This document shows positions 1 to 6,324 of a stretch of DNA of 13,457 nucleotides, piece by piece; the first letter of the stretch is position 1; each line of letters starts with the position of its first letter. Location: contig JAATFS010000302.1 in the NCBI GenBank assembly GCA_015655035.1, forward strand, positions 1-13,457. Reading direction: 5' to 3'. Both the position numbers and the translations under genes were made by a program. This DNA is from Lysobacterales bacterium (GTDB lineage: Bacteria > Pseudomonadota > Gammaproteobacteria > Xanthomonadales > Xanthomonadaceae). The notes below the pieces were generated by a model, which saw nothing but the letters and a program-made list of their open reading frames with translations, searched no databases and was not told the origin of the DNA.

Positions 1-840
1 CAGCTGCGCCTGGCTGCCTCCAAGGCGATGGCGCGCCCGGATTACACCCAGCTGCAACCTTATTTGTTGCTGGCGGTGACTTCGGACGATAGCGGCGCTA
101 TCACTGATTACACGGGTACCGCCGGCAACCCCGAGCTCAAGCCGATGACCGCCGCCCAATACGATGCAGCGCTGGAATGGTACTTCGATACCAGCGACAT
201 GCTCTATGCAACCTTGTTCTACAAAAGCGTGCAGGACTACTTCGCGACCCAGACCCGCAGCGAGCGCTATGGCGACCAGGATTGGCTGGTTACTCGCCCC
301 TACAACATGGACAAGGGCGTCATCCGTGGTTTCGAGCTGGGCTACACCCAGTTCTTCGACTCTCTGCCAGGTTGGCTGAGCGGATTCGGGGTCAACGCCA
401 ACTACACGTTTGTCGACAGCCGTGGTGGCACCAATACCTCGACCGATCCGTATACCAACGTTACCGTCACCGGCGTGAATCTGCCGCTGGAAGGACTGTC
501 CCGGCGCAGCTACAACCTGGCGGCGATCTACGAGAAGGGGCCGATCTCGGCGCGGCTGGCCTACACCTGGCGGTCGCGCTATCTGCTCAGCACCAGCGAC
601 GTATCGACCAAGTTGCCGATCTGGGCCGACGACACCGGCCAGCTGGATGGCTCGGTGTTCTACCGGTTCAACGAACACTGGCAATTGGGCATCCAGGCCA
701 ACAACCTGACCAATAGCGTGACCAAGGTGCTGATGGGGCCGACGGTGTACGAGGATGGCGCGATCGACAGCAAGCTGTATACGCGTGCATGGTTCGTCAA
801 CGACCGGCGCTACTCGCTGGTGCTGCGGATGAATTGGTAG
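1..840 (+). CDS. TonB-dependent outer-membrane receptor, C-terminal part (5' end outside window)
   Basis: The reading frame is open from base 1, so the gene starts upstream; 279 residues and the TAG stop are visible. This is the last third of the outer-membrane beta-barrel. Residues 3-13 of the visible part (RLAASKAMARP) are the strand motif typical of TonB-dependent receptors, followed by the GNPEL...AALEWYF block and alternating aromatic strands ending in an aromatic residue (...VLRMNW), the usual assembly signal of barrel proteins. It is a paralogue of the receptor at 1180-3921: in the block GYTQFFD...VDS, 22 of 27 residues are identical. The plug and TonB box are not in the window. By context it should import xyloglucan oligosaccharides through the outer membrane; the substrate is inferred from the neighbouring enzymes, not from the protein itself. 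Confidence 0.93.
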   Translation, partial: QLRLAASKAMARPDYTQLQPYLLLAVTSDDSGAITDYTGTAGNPELKPMTAAQYDAALEWYFDTSDMLYATLFYKSVQDYFATQTRSERYGDQDWLVTRPYNMDKGVIRGFELGYTQFFDSLPGWLSGFGVNANYTFVDSRGGTNTSTDPYTNVTVTGVNLPLEGLSRRSYNLAAIYEKGPISARLAYTWRSRYLLSTSDVSTKLPIWADDTGQLDGSVFYRFNEHWQLGIQANNLTNSVTKVLMGPTVYEDGAIDSKLYTRAWFVNDRRYSLVLRMNW

Positions 841-1179
841 GCATCGGCGAAATGTCTTGTCCGCAGCAGTGAGGGCAGGGATTGCCATTGCCCTGTGCGC
901 TCGACTGAGGACGCTGCCTCCTCCTGCAAGCGGGAGAAGGCAGCGGTAGTGCTCGTATAGTCAAAGAATATAGCTCGCGGTGAATATTTCATTGGCATGG
1001 CATTGCTGGGCAGACCTATGCTGCCGCCACAGCCGGAAGGCAGGCGCGCGACAGTGCTTGCCATTGCATCTTCCTAGATGGCTGCCGCCGACGCCGGATG
1101 CAGCGCCAGCGACCCATAGAGCGGGCCTCTCGGCCGTTGCTCATTGAAAACAAATGCATGCGTCCTGGGAGGGAACTTC
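841..1179 (+). other. Intergenic region between the two receptor genes
   Basis: This 339-base gap is the only long non-coding stretch in the window. No convincing ORF is seen on either strand. It holds a hairpin at 912-945, a smaller inverted repeat (AGGGCA 872-877 with TGCCCT 889-894), an AT-rich patch at about 955-993 with TATAGT (956-961), TATAGC (969-974) and two GAATAT copies (966-971, 982-987), and the leader/RBS block at 1157-1179. The gap and AT-rich patch make it the most likely place for a promoter driving the downstream receptor and enzymes, but no clear -35/-10 pair with correct spacing could be found and no recognised operator is present. The promoter idea is inference. Confidence 0.5.
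912..945 (+). terminator. Hairpin downstream of first receptor gene
   Basis: CGCTGCCT (912-919) pairs perfectly with AGGCAGCG (938-945). After one C/A mismatch the stem continues with CTCC (921-924) against GGAG (933-936), leaving an 8-base loop. It lies 72 bases after the stop codon of the upstream receptor. There is no T-tract after the stem, so it is not a classical intrinsic terminator; it could be a Rho-assisted terminator, an mRNA 3'-end stabiliser or a processing site that lets the two receptors be expressed at different levels. Confidence 0.35.
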
Positions 1180-1188
1180 ATGTCAGTG
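1157..1188 (+). repeat. Leader/RBS repeat, copy 1
   Basis: The 19 bases at 1157-1175 (CATGCGTCCTGGGAGGGAA) are identical to 3931-3949. The likeness continues through the start codon, ATGTCAG, with a one-base gap and one mismatch between the RBS and ATG. The block contains a strong Shine-Dalgarno sequence, GGGAGGGA (1167-1174), five bases before ATG 1180. This fixes the start of the second receptor at 1180 rather than at the upstream in-frame TTG 1144. Confidence 0.85.
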
Positions 1189-3921
1189 CAGTATCGCCGT
1201 GTTTCGGCAGGTCGGGCCGTGCGCTCGATTCGTGATTTGCGCCGCTCTGCCATGGCTGTCAGCGTTGCCACGCTGCTCAGCGCAAGCGCCTACGCACAGG
1301 ATGTCCCCGCCAATGCCGCACAATCGCAGCCGCCGATGGCCGACGCGACCCAGCTCGATACCGTGCAGGTCAGCGGTACCCGAAGCAGCGTCACCAAGGC
1401 GCAGCTGGTCAAGCAGAATGCCGAGCAGATCGTCGATTCAATCGTGGCCGAGGATATCGGGAAACTGCCCGACAACAACGTTGCCGAGGCGTTGCAGCGC
1501 ATTTCCGGTATCCAGATCGCGCGTAATTACGGCGAGGGCAGCACCATCGCCATCCGCGGCCTGACCCAGGTCCGCACCGAACTCAATGGCCGCGACATCT
1601 TTACTGCCAACGATGGTCGCGGCCTGAGTTTTGAGGACGTGTCGGCCGAGCTGCTGGGTGGCGTGAATGTCTACAAGAATCCTTCCGCCGACATGATCGA
1701 AGGCGGCCTGGGCGGCACCGTGGATCTGCGCACGCGCCTGCCGTTCGACTATGACGGTCGCAAGATTGCCGGCAGCGTGCAGTACAACCATTACGATCTG
1801 GCAGACGACGCCAAGCCGGCATTCTCCGGCATGTACAGCGACCGTTGGCAGACCGGGATCGGCGAAATCGGGCTGCTGGTGAATTACTCGCAGCAGACCA
1901 GCCCGTTCCGCCAGGACACGATCTCGATCGAGCCGTGGTACACGCAAACCAACCTGCCGGGCTACGAAGGCCAGGATGTCGCCGTGCCGCATGGTGCGGG
2001 CATCAACACCACGGTCGGCGAGCGCAAGCGAAAGACCGGCGCGTTCGCGTTGCAGTGGCGCCCGAGCGACGATGTGGAGGTCACCGCGCAGGTGCTGCGT
2101 TCGGACTACGACTTCAGCTGGCATGACTATTCGTTCTTCGCGCTGAGCGGTGCCAGCGATATCCAGGGCACGCCCGGCATCCAGGTCAACGAGCGCAACG
2201 AGTTCGTCAGCGGCACGTTCCAGAACGTCCCGACCGAATCCAACACCAGCCTGACCCAGCGCCACTCGGTGACCACCGATTATTCGCTGGGCGCGAAATG
2301 GACGGTGAACTCGAAGCTCAGCCTGAGCACCGACTTCCAGTACGTGGATGCCACCACCAAAGGCACGCGCTACATCGTTGCCACCGGCCAGGACAACAGC
2401 CCGTTCTTCAACGTCGATTTCAGCGGCAGCCTGCCCAAGCTGTCGGTGACCGATGCCAGTGGCACCGAGGGTTATCTGGCCAATGCCGACAACTACGACG
2501 GCTGGCGCTGGCACCTGGACAACAAGGACGACAACAAGGGCACCGAGTTCGCCTGGCGGGCGGACATGGACCTGGCGTTCGACAGCGATTTCGCCCGTAG
2601 CTTCAAGGCCGGCGTGCGCTACACCGACCGCGATGCCGAGAACAAGGGCAATGTATGGCGCTTCATGTGCATCAACAGTTGTGACGGCCAGAGTGCACCG
2701 TTCTCCGCTTATCCCAGTGTCGGGCTGGTCAGCAATCCGATCACCGATTTCTTCCGTGGCGACAGCCATACCTTCGGCCCCACGCTGACGGCCTCGGATG
2801 CGGCGGTGGCCAATTATGCGCAGACCCTGGCGACCTTCGGCGGCAGCCCGTTGGTGTTTTCACCGAACAACATCAATACCCAGAACGAGAAAACCTACGC
2901 CGCCTATGCGGTATTCCGCTTCGGCGTGGACAGCGACTGGATTCCGTTCGACGGCAATATCGGCATGCGCGTGGTGCGTACCGAACTGAGCTCCGAGGGG
3001 GTTCGGACCGGCACCGCGAGCGAGGGGGGCGGCTTGATCCCGGTCAACGCGCAGCAGCGCTACACCGACGTACTGCCGAGCTTGAACTTGCGCTGGATGC
3101 TGAGCGACAGCCTGCAATGGCGTTTCGCTGCGTCGCGCGGGATATCGCGCCCGAGTTTCGACAAGCTCAATCCGAACCTGAGCCTGAGTTCGGACAGCAG
3201 CAGCGCATCGACCCGCACCGGCAGTGCCGGCAACCCAGAGCTCGAGCCAATGACGGCCGATCAGTTCGATACCGCGCTGGAGTGGTATTTCGGCAAGGGT
3301 TCGATGGTGTATGGGACGCTTTTCTACAAGAAGGTGGAAGGCTTCATCGCCAATGCCGTATTCAACGAGCAATACCTGGGCGAGAACGGCGAGCTGGTGG
3401 ACTGGCAGATCACCCGCCCGGTCAATGGCGACCAGGGCCATATCCGCGGCGTGGAGGTGGGCTATACCCAGTTCTTCGATTTCCTGCCGGGCTGGCTGAG
3501 CGGGTTCGGCCTGCAAACCAACTACACCTATGTGGACAGCGAGGCGCCAAGCCCGACCGCGACCGACACCAATGGCCAGTCGCTGACGGTCCCATTGGAA
3601 GGGCTGTCCAAGAACAGCTACAACGTGATCCTCAGTTACGAGGTGCCAAAGTTCCAGGCACGCGTGGCCTACAACTGGCGCAGCGACTGGCTGGTGACCA
3701 CTGCCGGCAACGGCACCGGCAATCTCCCGGTCTACAACAAGGGGTTCGGCCAGCTGGATGCCTCGCTGCGCTACAACATCAACGAGGTCTGGTCGATTTC
3801 GCTGGACGGAGTGAACCTGCTCGATACCCGCAACGAAAGCTATCTCGGCGTGGAGTCGCGCTATCGCGATTTCGTCATCAACGATCGTCGTTATGGCCTG
3901 ACTTTGCGGGCCAGCCTCTGA
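1180..3921 (+). CDS. TonB-dependent outer-membrane receptor, probably for xyloglucan oligosaccharides
   Basis: A complete 913-residue TonB-dependent transporter, of usual length for carbohydrate-type receptors of xanthomonads. A signal peptide has a basic N-region, a hydrophobic stretch (about 24-35) and cleavage after SAYA (39). A TonB-box-like DTVQVSG lies at about 60-66. The plug domain follows (about 75-195), with VAEALQRISGIQI at about 102-114 and the GGLGGTVDLRTR motif near its end. The rest is the barrel, including RFAASRGISRP and GNPELEP. Cys497 and Cys501 could form a small disulfide in a surface loop. The last residue is Leu, not the usual aromatic. ATG 1180 was chosen for its strong RBS and signal peptide. 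It should take up GH74 products with TonB-ExbB-ExbD energy; the substrate is inferred from context. Only 31 bases separate its stop from the next ATG, and no terminator is seen, so co-transcription with the enzymes is likely. Confidence 0.93.
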   Translation: MSVQYRRVSAGRAVRSIRDLRRSAMAVSVATLLSASAYAQDVPANAAQSQPPMADATQLDTVQVSGTRSSVTKAQLVKQNAEQIVDSIVAEDIGKLPDNNVAEALQRISGIQIARNYGEGSTIAIRGLTQVRTELNGRDIFTANDGRGLSFEDVSAELLGGVNVYKNPSADMIEGGLGGTVDLRTRLPFDYDGRKIAGSVQYNHYDLADDAKPAFSGMYSDRWQTGIGEIGLLVNYSQQTSPFRQDTISIEPWYTQTNLPGYEGQDVAVPHGAGINTTVGERKRKTGAFALQWRPSDDVEVTAQVLRSDYDFSWHDYSFFALSGASDIQGTPGIQVNERNEFVSGTFQNVPTESNTSLTQRHSVTTDYSLGAKWTVNSKLSLSTDFQYVDATTKGTRYIVATGQDNSPFFNVDFSGSLPKLSVTDASGTEGYLANADNYDGWRWHLDNKDDNKGTEFAWRADMDLAFDSDFARSFKAGVRYTDRDAENKGNVWRFMCINSCDGQSAPFSAYPSVGLVSNPITDFFRGDSHTFGPTLTASDAAVANYAQTLATFGGSPLVFSPNNINTQNEKTYAAYAVFRFGVDSDWIPFDGNIGMRVVRTELSSEGVRTGTASEGGGLIPVNAQQRYTDVLPSLNLRWMLSDSLQWRFAASRGISRPSFDKLNPNLSLSSDSSSASTRTGSAGNPELEPMTADQFDTALEWYFGKGSMVYGTLFYKKVEGFIANAVFNEQYLGENGELVDWQITRPVNGDQGHIRGVEVGYTQFFDFLPGWLSGFGLQTNYTYVDSEAPSPTATDTNGQSLTVPLEGLSKNSYNVILSYEVPKFQARVAYNWRSDWLVTTAGNGTGNLPVYNKGFGQLDASLRYNINEVWSISLDGVNLLDTRNESYLGVESRYRDFVINDRRYGLTLRASL

Positions 3922-3930
3922 ACGCGAATA

Positions 3931-3961
3931 CATGCGTCCTGGGAGGGAATCCATGTCAGCG
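3931..3961 (+). repeat. Leader/RBS repeat, copy 2, between receptor and GH74 genes
   Basis: This second copy of the block seen before the receptor at 1180 has 19 identical bases (3931-3949), the same GGGAGGGA Shine-Dalgarno (3941-3948) and the same ATGTCAG start. The ATG here (3953) is not in frame with the GH74 enzyme. It opens a 42-codon ORF instead. The block therefore looks copied from a receptor leader, or is a receptor-gene remnant. Confidence 0.85.
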
Positions 3962-4081
3962 CCGATTTGCCATGTTGCGTGGAACCAGAACGTGCCTTTG
4001 ATCTTGCGCCCGCTTTTTCGCAAATGCGCCAACGGCGTTGTGTCCGCGGCCGCGTTCGGGCCAGGGCCCAGCGGGCAATGA
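3953..4081 (+). CDS. Possible 42-residue leader peptide, coupled to GH74
   Basis: ATG 3953 follows the strong Shine-Dalgarno GGGAGGGA by four bases and opens a 42-codon frame ending in TGA at 4079-4081. That stop overlaps the GH74 start as ATGA (ATG 4078-4080), a classic arrangement for translational coupling. The peptide begins MSAPICHVAWNQNV and ends AAAFGPGPSGQ; it has no signal peptide, membrane segment or family that I recognise. Seen directly: the RBS, the frame and the overlap. Inferred: ribosomes loaded here read to the stop and restart at GH74, whose own RBS is weak. It could instead be a remnant of a receptor gene start, or reflect a sequencing frameshift, though its residues would not make a better signal peptide for GH74. 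Confidence 0.5.
   Translation: MSAPICHVAWNQNVPLILRPLFRKCANGVVSAAAFGPGPSGQ
4008..4076 (+). promoter_or_regulatory. Possible mRNA fold covering the GH74 start region
   Basis: GCCCGCT (4008-4014), inside the leader ORF, is perfectly complementary to AGCGGGC (4070-4076), which lies directly before the GH74 ATG at 4078. The enclosed segment holds a perfect 10-base palindrome, CGCGGCCGCG (4045-4054). A competing short stem is possible between TTGCG (4004-4008) and CGCAA (4019-4023). If the long pairing forms, it would hide the weak RBS of GH74 until ribosomes translating the leader ORF open it. The complementarity is seen; the role is inference, and chance pairing is possible in GC-rich DNA. Confidence 0.3.
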
Positions 4082-6324
4082 GTCTTGGTCTGCCCAGCGC
4101 CCGTGGGCGTACTGCATTGCTGCCTGCCGTCCTGTTGCTAGGTTGGCTGGTGCCGGTGTCGTTAGTGGCGTTTCCCGGGCATGCGCCCGAAACGGTGCCT
4201 TACCACTGGCGCAACGTCGCCATCGGTGGGGGGGGCTTCGTTACCGGAGTGGTGTTCCATCCAGCGCAGCGGGATCTGCTGTATGCGCGTACCGATGTCG
4301 GGGGTGCGTATCGCTGGGATGGCAGTGAGCAACGCTGGGTCGCGTTGACCGATTGGCTCGGCGCGGCCGACCACAACCTGATGGGGATCGACGCATTGGC
4401 GATCGATCCACGCGACCCGCAGGCGCTGTATTTGGCTGCAGGCACCTACCTGCATGAGCGAGCCGGTCGTGCGGCGATCCTGCGTTCGCGTGACCAGGGC
4501 CGCAGCTTCGAACGCATCGACCTGCCATTCAAGCTGGGCGGCAACCAGCTGGGGCGTGGCAACGGCGAGCGCCTGGCGGTGGACCCCAACGACCACCGGA
4601 TCCTGTTGCTGGGTTCGCGCGATGCCGGGCTGTGGCGCAGCGAGGATGGGGGGAGCCATTGGCACCGGCTGGATGCGTTCCCGGCGGTGGCCACGAGCGC
4701 ACAGGCCAGCGCGGTCGATCATGCCGGGCGGCGCCAGCAGGTAGGGATCGCATTCGTGCTGTTCGATCCGGCCAGCGCAGCCGGCACGGGACCGTCGCAG
4801 CGGATCTACGCGGGCATATCGATCGCTGGCGCCAGCGTGTTCGTCTCCGAAGACGCGGGCCTGCATTGGAAGCCGGTACCGGGACAACCCATTGGCCTGC
4901 GTCCCAGCCACATGGTGCGCGCGCAGGACGGCGCCTATTACCTCAGCTATGGCGATGAGCCCGGCCCAGACCTGATGTCCGACGGCGCGGTATGGCGCTA
5001 TGAACCGGTGCAAGCGCGCTGGAGCGATATCACGCCGATCCCGCAGCCGACGACCGGCGGGGGATTCGGCTGGGGCGCGGTGGCAGTGGATCCTCGCCAG
5101 CCGCAGACGCTCATCGCCAGCACCTTCCGTCGCAGGCAACCGCGCGACGAGCTGTTTCGAAGTATCGACGGTGGCCGCCATTGGACGCCGTTGTTCGCTC
5201 ATTCCAGGTTCGATCACAGTGCCGCGCCCTGGACCGCGCAGGCCACGCCGCACTGGATGGCATCGCTGGCGCTCGATCCCTTCGACAGCGATCGAGCGGT
5301 GTTCGTCACCGGTTACGGCATCTGGGCGTCGCGCAACCTGCGCGCCTCCGAGCAGGCGGGCGGGATGGTCGAGTGGTGGTTCGCCGATGCCGGGCTGGAG
5401 GAGACGGTACCGCTGGATCTGCTCAGTCCGATGCAGGGCGCGCCATTGCTCAGTGCGCTCGGCGATATCGACGGTTTCCGCCACGACGATCTGGAACGCG
5501 TGCAATTGCAGTTCCTCGGTCCGCGCCTTACCAATGGCGAGAGCATCGACGCGGCCGGGCAGGCGCCGCGATGGGTGGTGCGCAGCGGTACCGTACGCGA
5601 TCGCCGGCATGGCGAGATTCGCGCGGCGTGGTCGAGCGATGGCGGCAAGGAATGGTCCGCGTTCGCAAGCGAGCCGCCGGCCGGCGACGGTGCCGGGCAT
5701 ATCGCGATCAATGCCGATGGCAGCCGGGTGATCTGGTCGCCGCAGCATGCCGGGGCATGGGCCAGCGACGATTGGGGCCAGCATTGGCGCCGCGTGGAGG
5801 GCGTGCCGCAGACGCTGCTGATCGAGGCCGACCGGGTCGATCGGCAACGTTGGTATGGGGTGGATACGGCGACCGGGCGATTGTTCGCCAGTACCAACGG
5901 TGGCGTGGGCTTCGCCGATACCGGGCTGGACGTGGGCGTGCCGGCGCAGGCGCAGCGTAGCCGCCCGCAGCTGCGTCCAGATCCATGGCGTGCCGGCGTG
6001 GCCTATCTGGCCAGCCCGTCGCACGGTGTGATGCGCTGGCAGGACGGCAAGCTGGTGCAACTTGGCCGCGTCGACGAGGCGCGATCGTTGGGGCTGGGCG
6101 CACCATTGAACGGAGGCAGTACGCCGGCTCTGTATCTGGCCGGCCGCATCGGCGGTGTCGAGGGTGTGTTTCGTTCCAGCGACGAAGGCAGGCATTGGCA
6201 GCGGATCGATGACGATGCGCATCGCTACGGACGGCCGTACTGCGTCACCGGCGATCCGCGGCGTCCAGGGCGTGTCTATTTCGCAACGGACGGTCGAGGC
6301 ATCGTCTATGGAGATCCCCGATGA
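4078..6324 (+). CDS. GH74 xyloglucan-specific endo-beta-1,4-glucanase
   Basis: This 748-residue secreted enzyme hydrolyses the beta-1,4-glucan backbone of xyloglucan into oligosaccharides, the first step of the pathway. ATG 4078 gives a clean signal peptide (hydrophobic about 13-31, cleavage after Ala31 or Ala36); longer in-frame starts (ATG 4024, TTG 3967) would add an Arg-rich tail with no RBS. The body is the tandem seven-bladed propeller pair of GH74, with many BNR-like DxGxxW turns (DGGSHW, DAGLHW, DGGRHW, DEGRHW). The two catalytic Asp residues, by analogy with characterised GH74 enzymes, are Asp73 in RTDVGGAYRW and Asp463 in ALGDIDGFRHDD. No carbohydrate-binding module is attached, so it is the catalytic domain alone. 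It is probably exported by Sec and then the type II system. Its start overlaps the leader ORF stop (ATGA), and its stop overlaps the esterase start (ATGA). Confidence 0.93.
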   Translation: MSLGLPSARGRTALLPAVLLLGWLVPVSLVAFPGHAPETVPYHWRNVAIGGGGFVTGVVFHPAQRDLLYARTDVGGAYRWDGSEQRWVALTDWLGAADHNLMGIDALAIDPRDPQALYLAAGTYLHERAGRAAILRSRDQGRSFERIDLPFKLGGNQLGRGNGERLAVDPNDHRILLLGSRDAGLWRSEDGGSHWHRLDAFPAVATSAQASAVDHAGRRQQVGIAFVLFDPASAAGTGPSQRIYAGISIAGASVFVSEDAGLHWKPVPGQPIGLRPSHMVRAQDGAYYLSYGDEPGPDLMSDGAVWRYEPVQARWSDITPIPQPTTGGGFGWGAVAVDPRQPQTLIASTFRRRQPRDELFRSIDGGRHWTPLFAHSRFDHSAAPWTAQATPHWMASLALDPFDSDRAVFVTGYGIWASRNLRASEQAGGMVEWWFADAGLEETVPLDLLSPMQGAPLLSALGDIDGFRHDDLERVQLQFLGPRLTNGESIDAAGQAPRWVVRSGTVRDRRHGEIRAAWSSDGGKEWSAFASEPPAGDGAGHIAINADGSRVIWSPQHAGAWASDDWGQHWRRVEGVPQTLLIEADRVDRQRWYGVDTATGRLFASTNGGVGFADTGLDVGVPAQAQRSRPQLRPDPWRAGVAYLASPSHGVMRWQDGKLVQLGRVDEARSLGLGAPLNGGSTPALYLAGRIGGVEGVFRSSDEGRHWQRIDDDAHRYGRPYCVTGDPRRPGRVYFATDGRGIVYGDPR

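Noticed and set aside
955..1000. Sigma-70 type promoter in the AT-rich patch
   Set aside because: TATAGT (956-961) and TATAGC (969-974) look like -10 boxes, but no -35 box at suitable spacing is present, so it is noted only within the intergenic entry.
1144..1179. Upstream TTG start for the second receptor
   Set aside because: It would translate through the Shine-Dalgarno itself and put 12 extra residues before a normal signal peptide. ATG 1180 has the strong RBS.
1438..2769. Minus-strand open frame (443 codons) inside the second receptor
   Set aside because: It lies wholly within a well-supported receptor gene and shows only the codon-bias shadow composition.
3967..4077. Upstream starts for GH74 (TTG 3967, ATG 4024)
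   Set aside because: They add an Arg-rich tail ahead of the signal peptide and have no RBS; ATG 4078 gives a standard signal peptide and an ATGA overlap.
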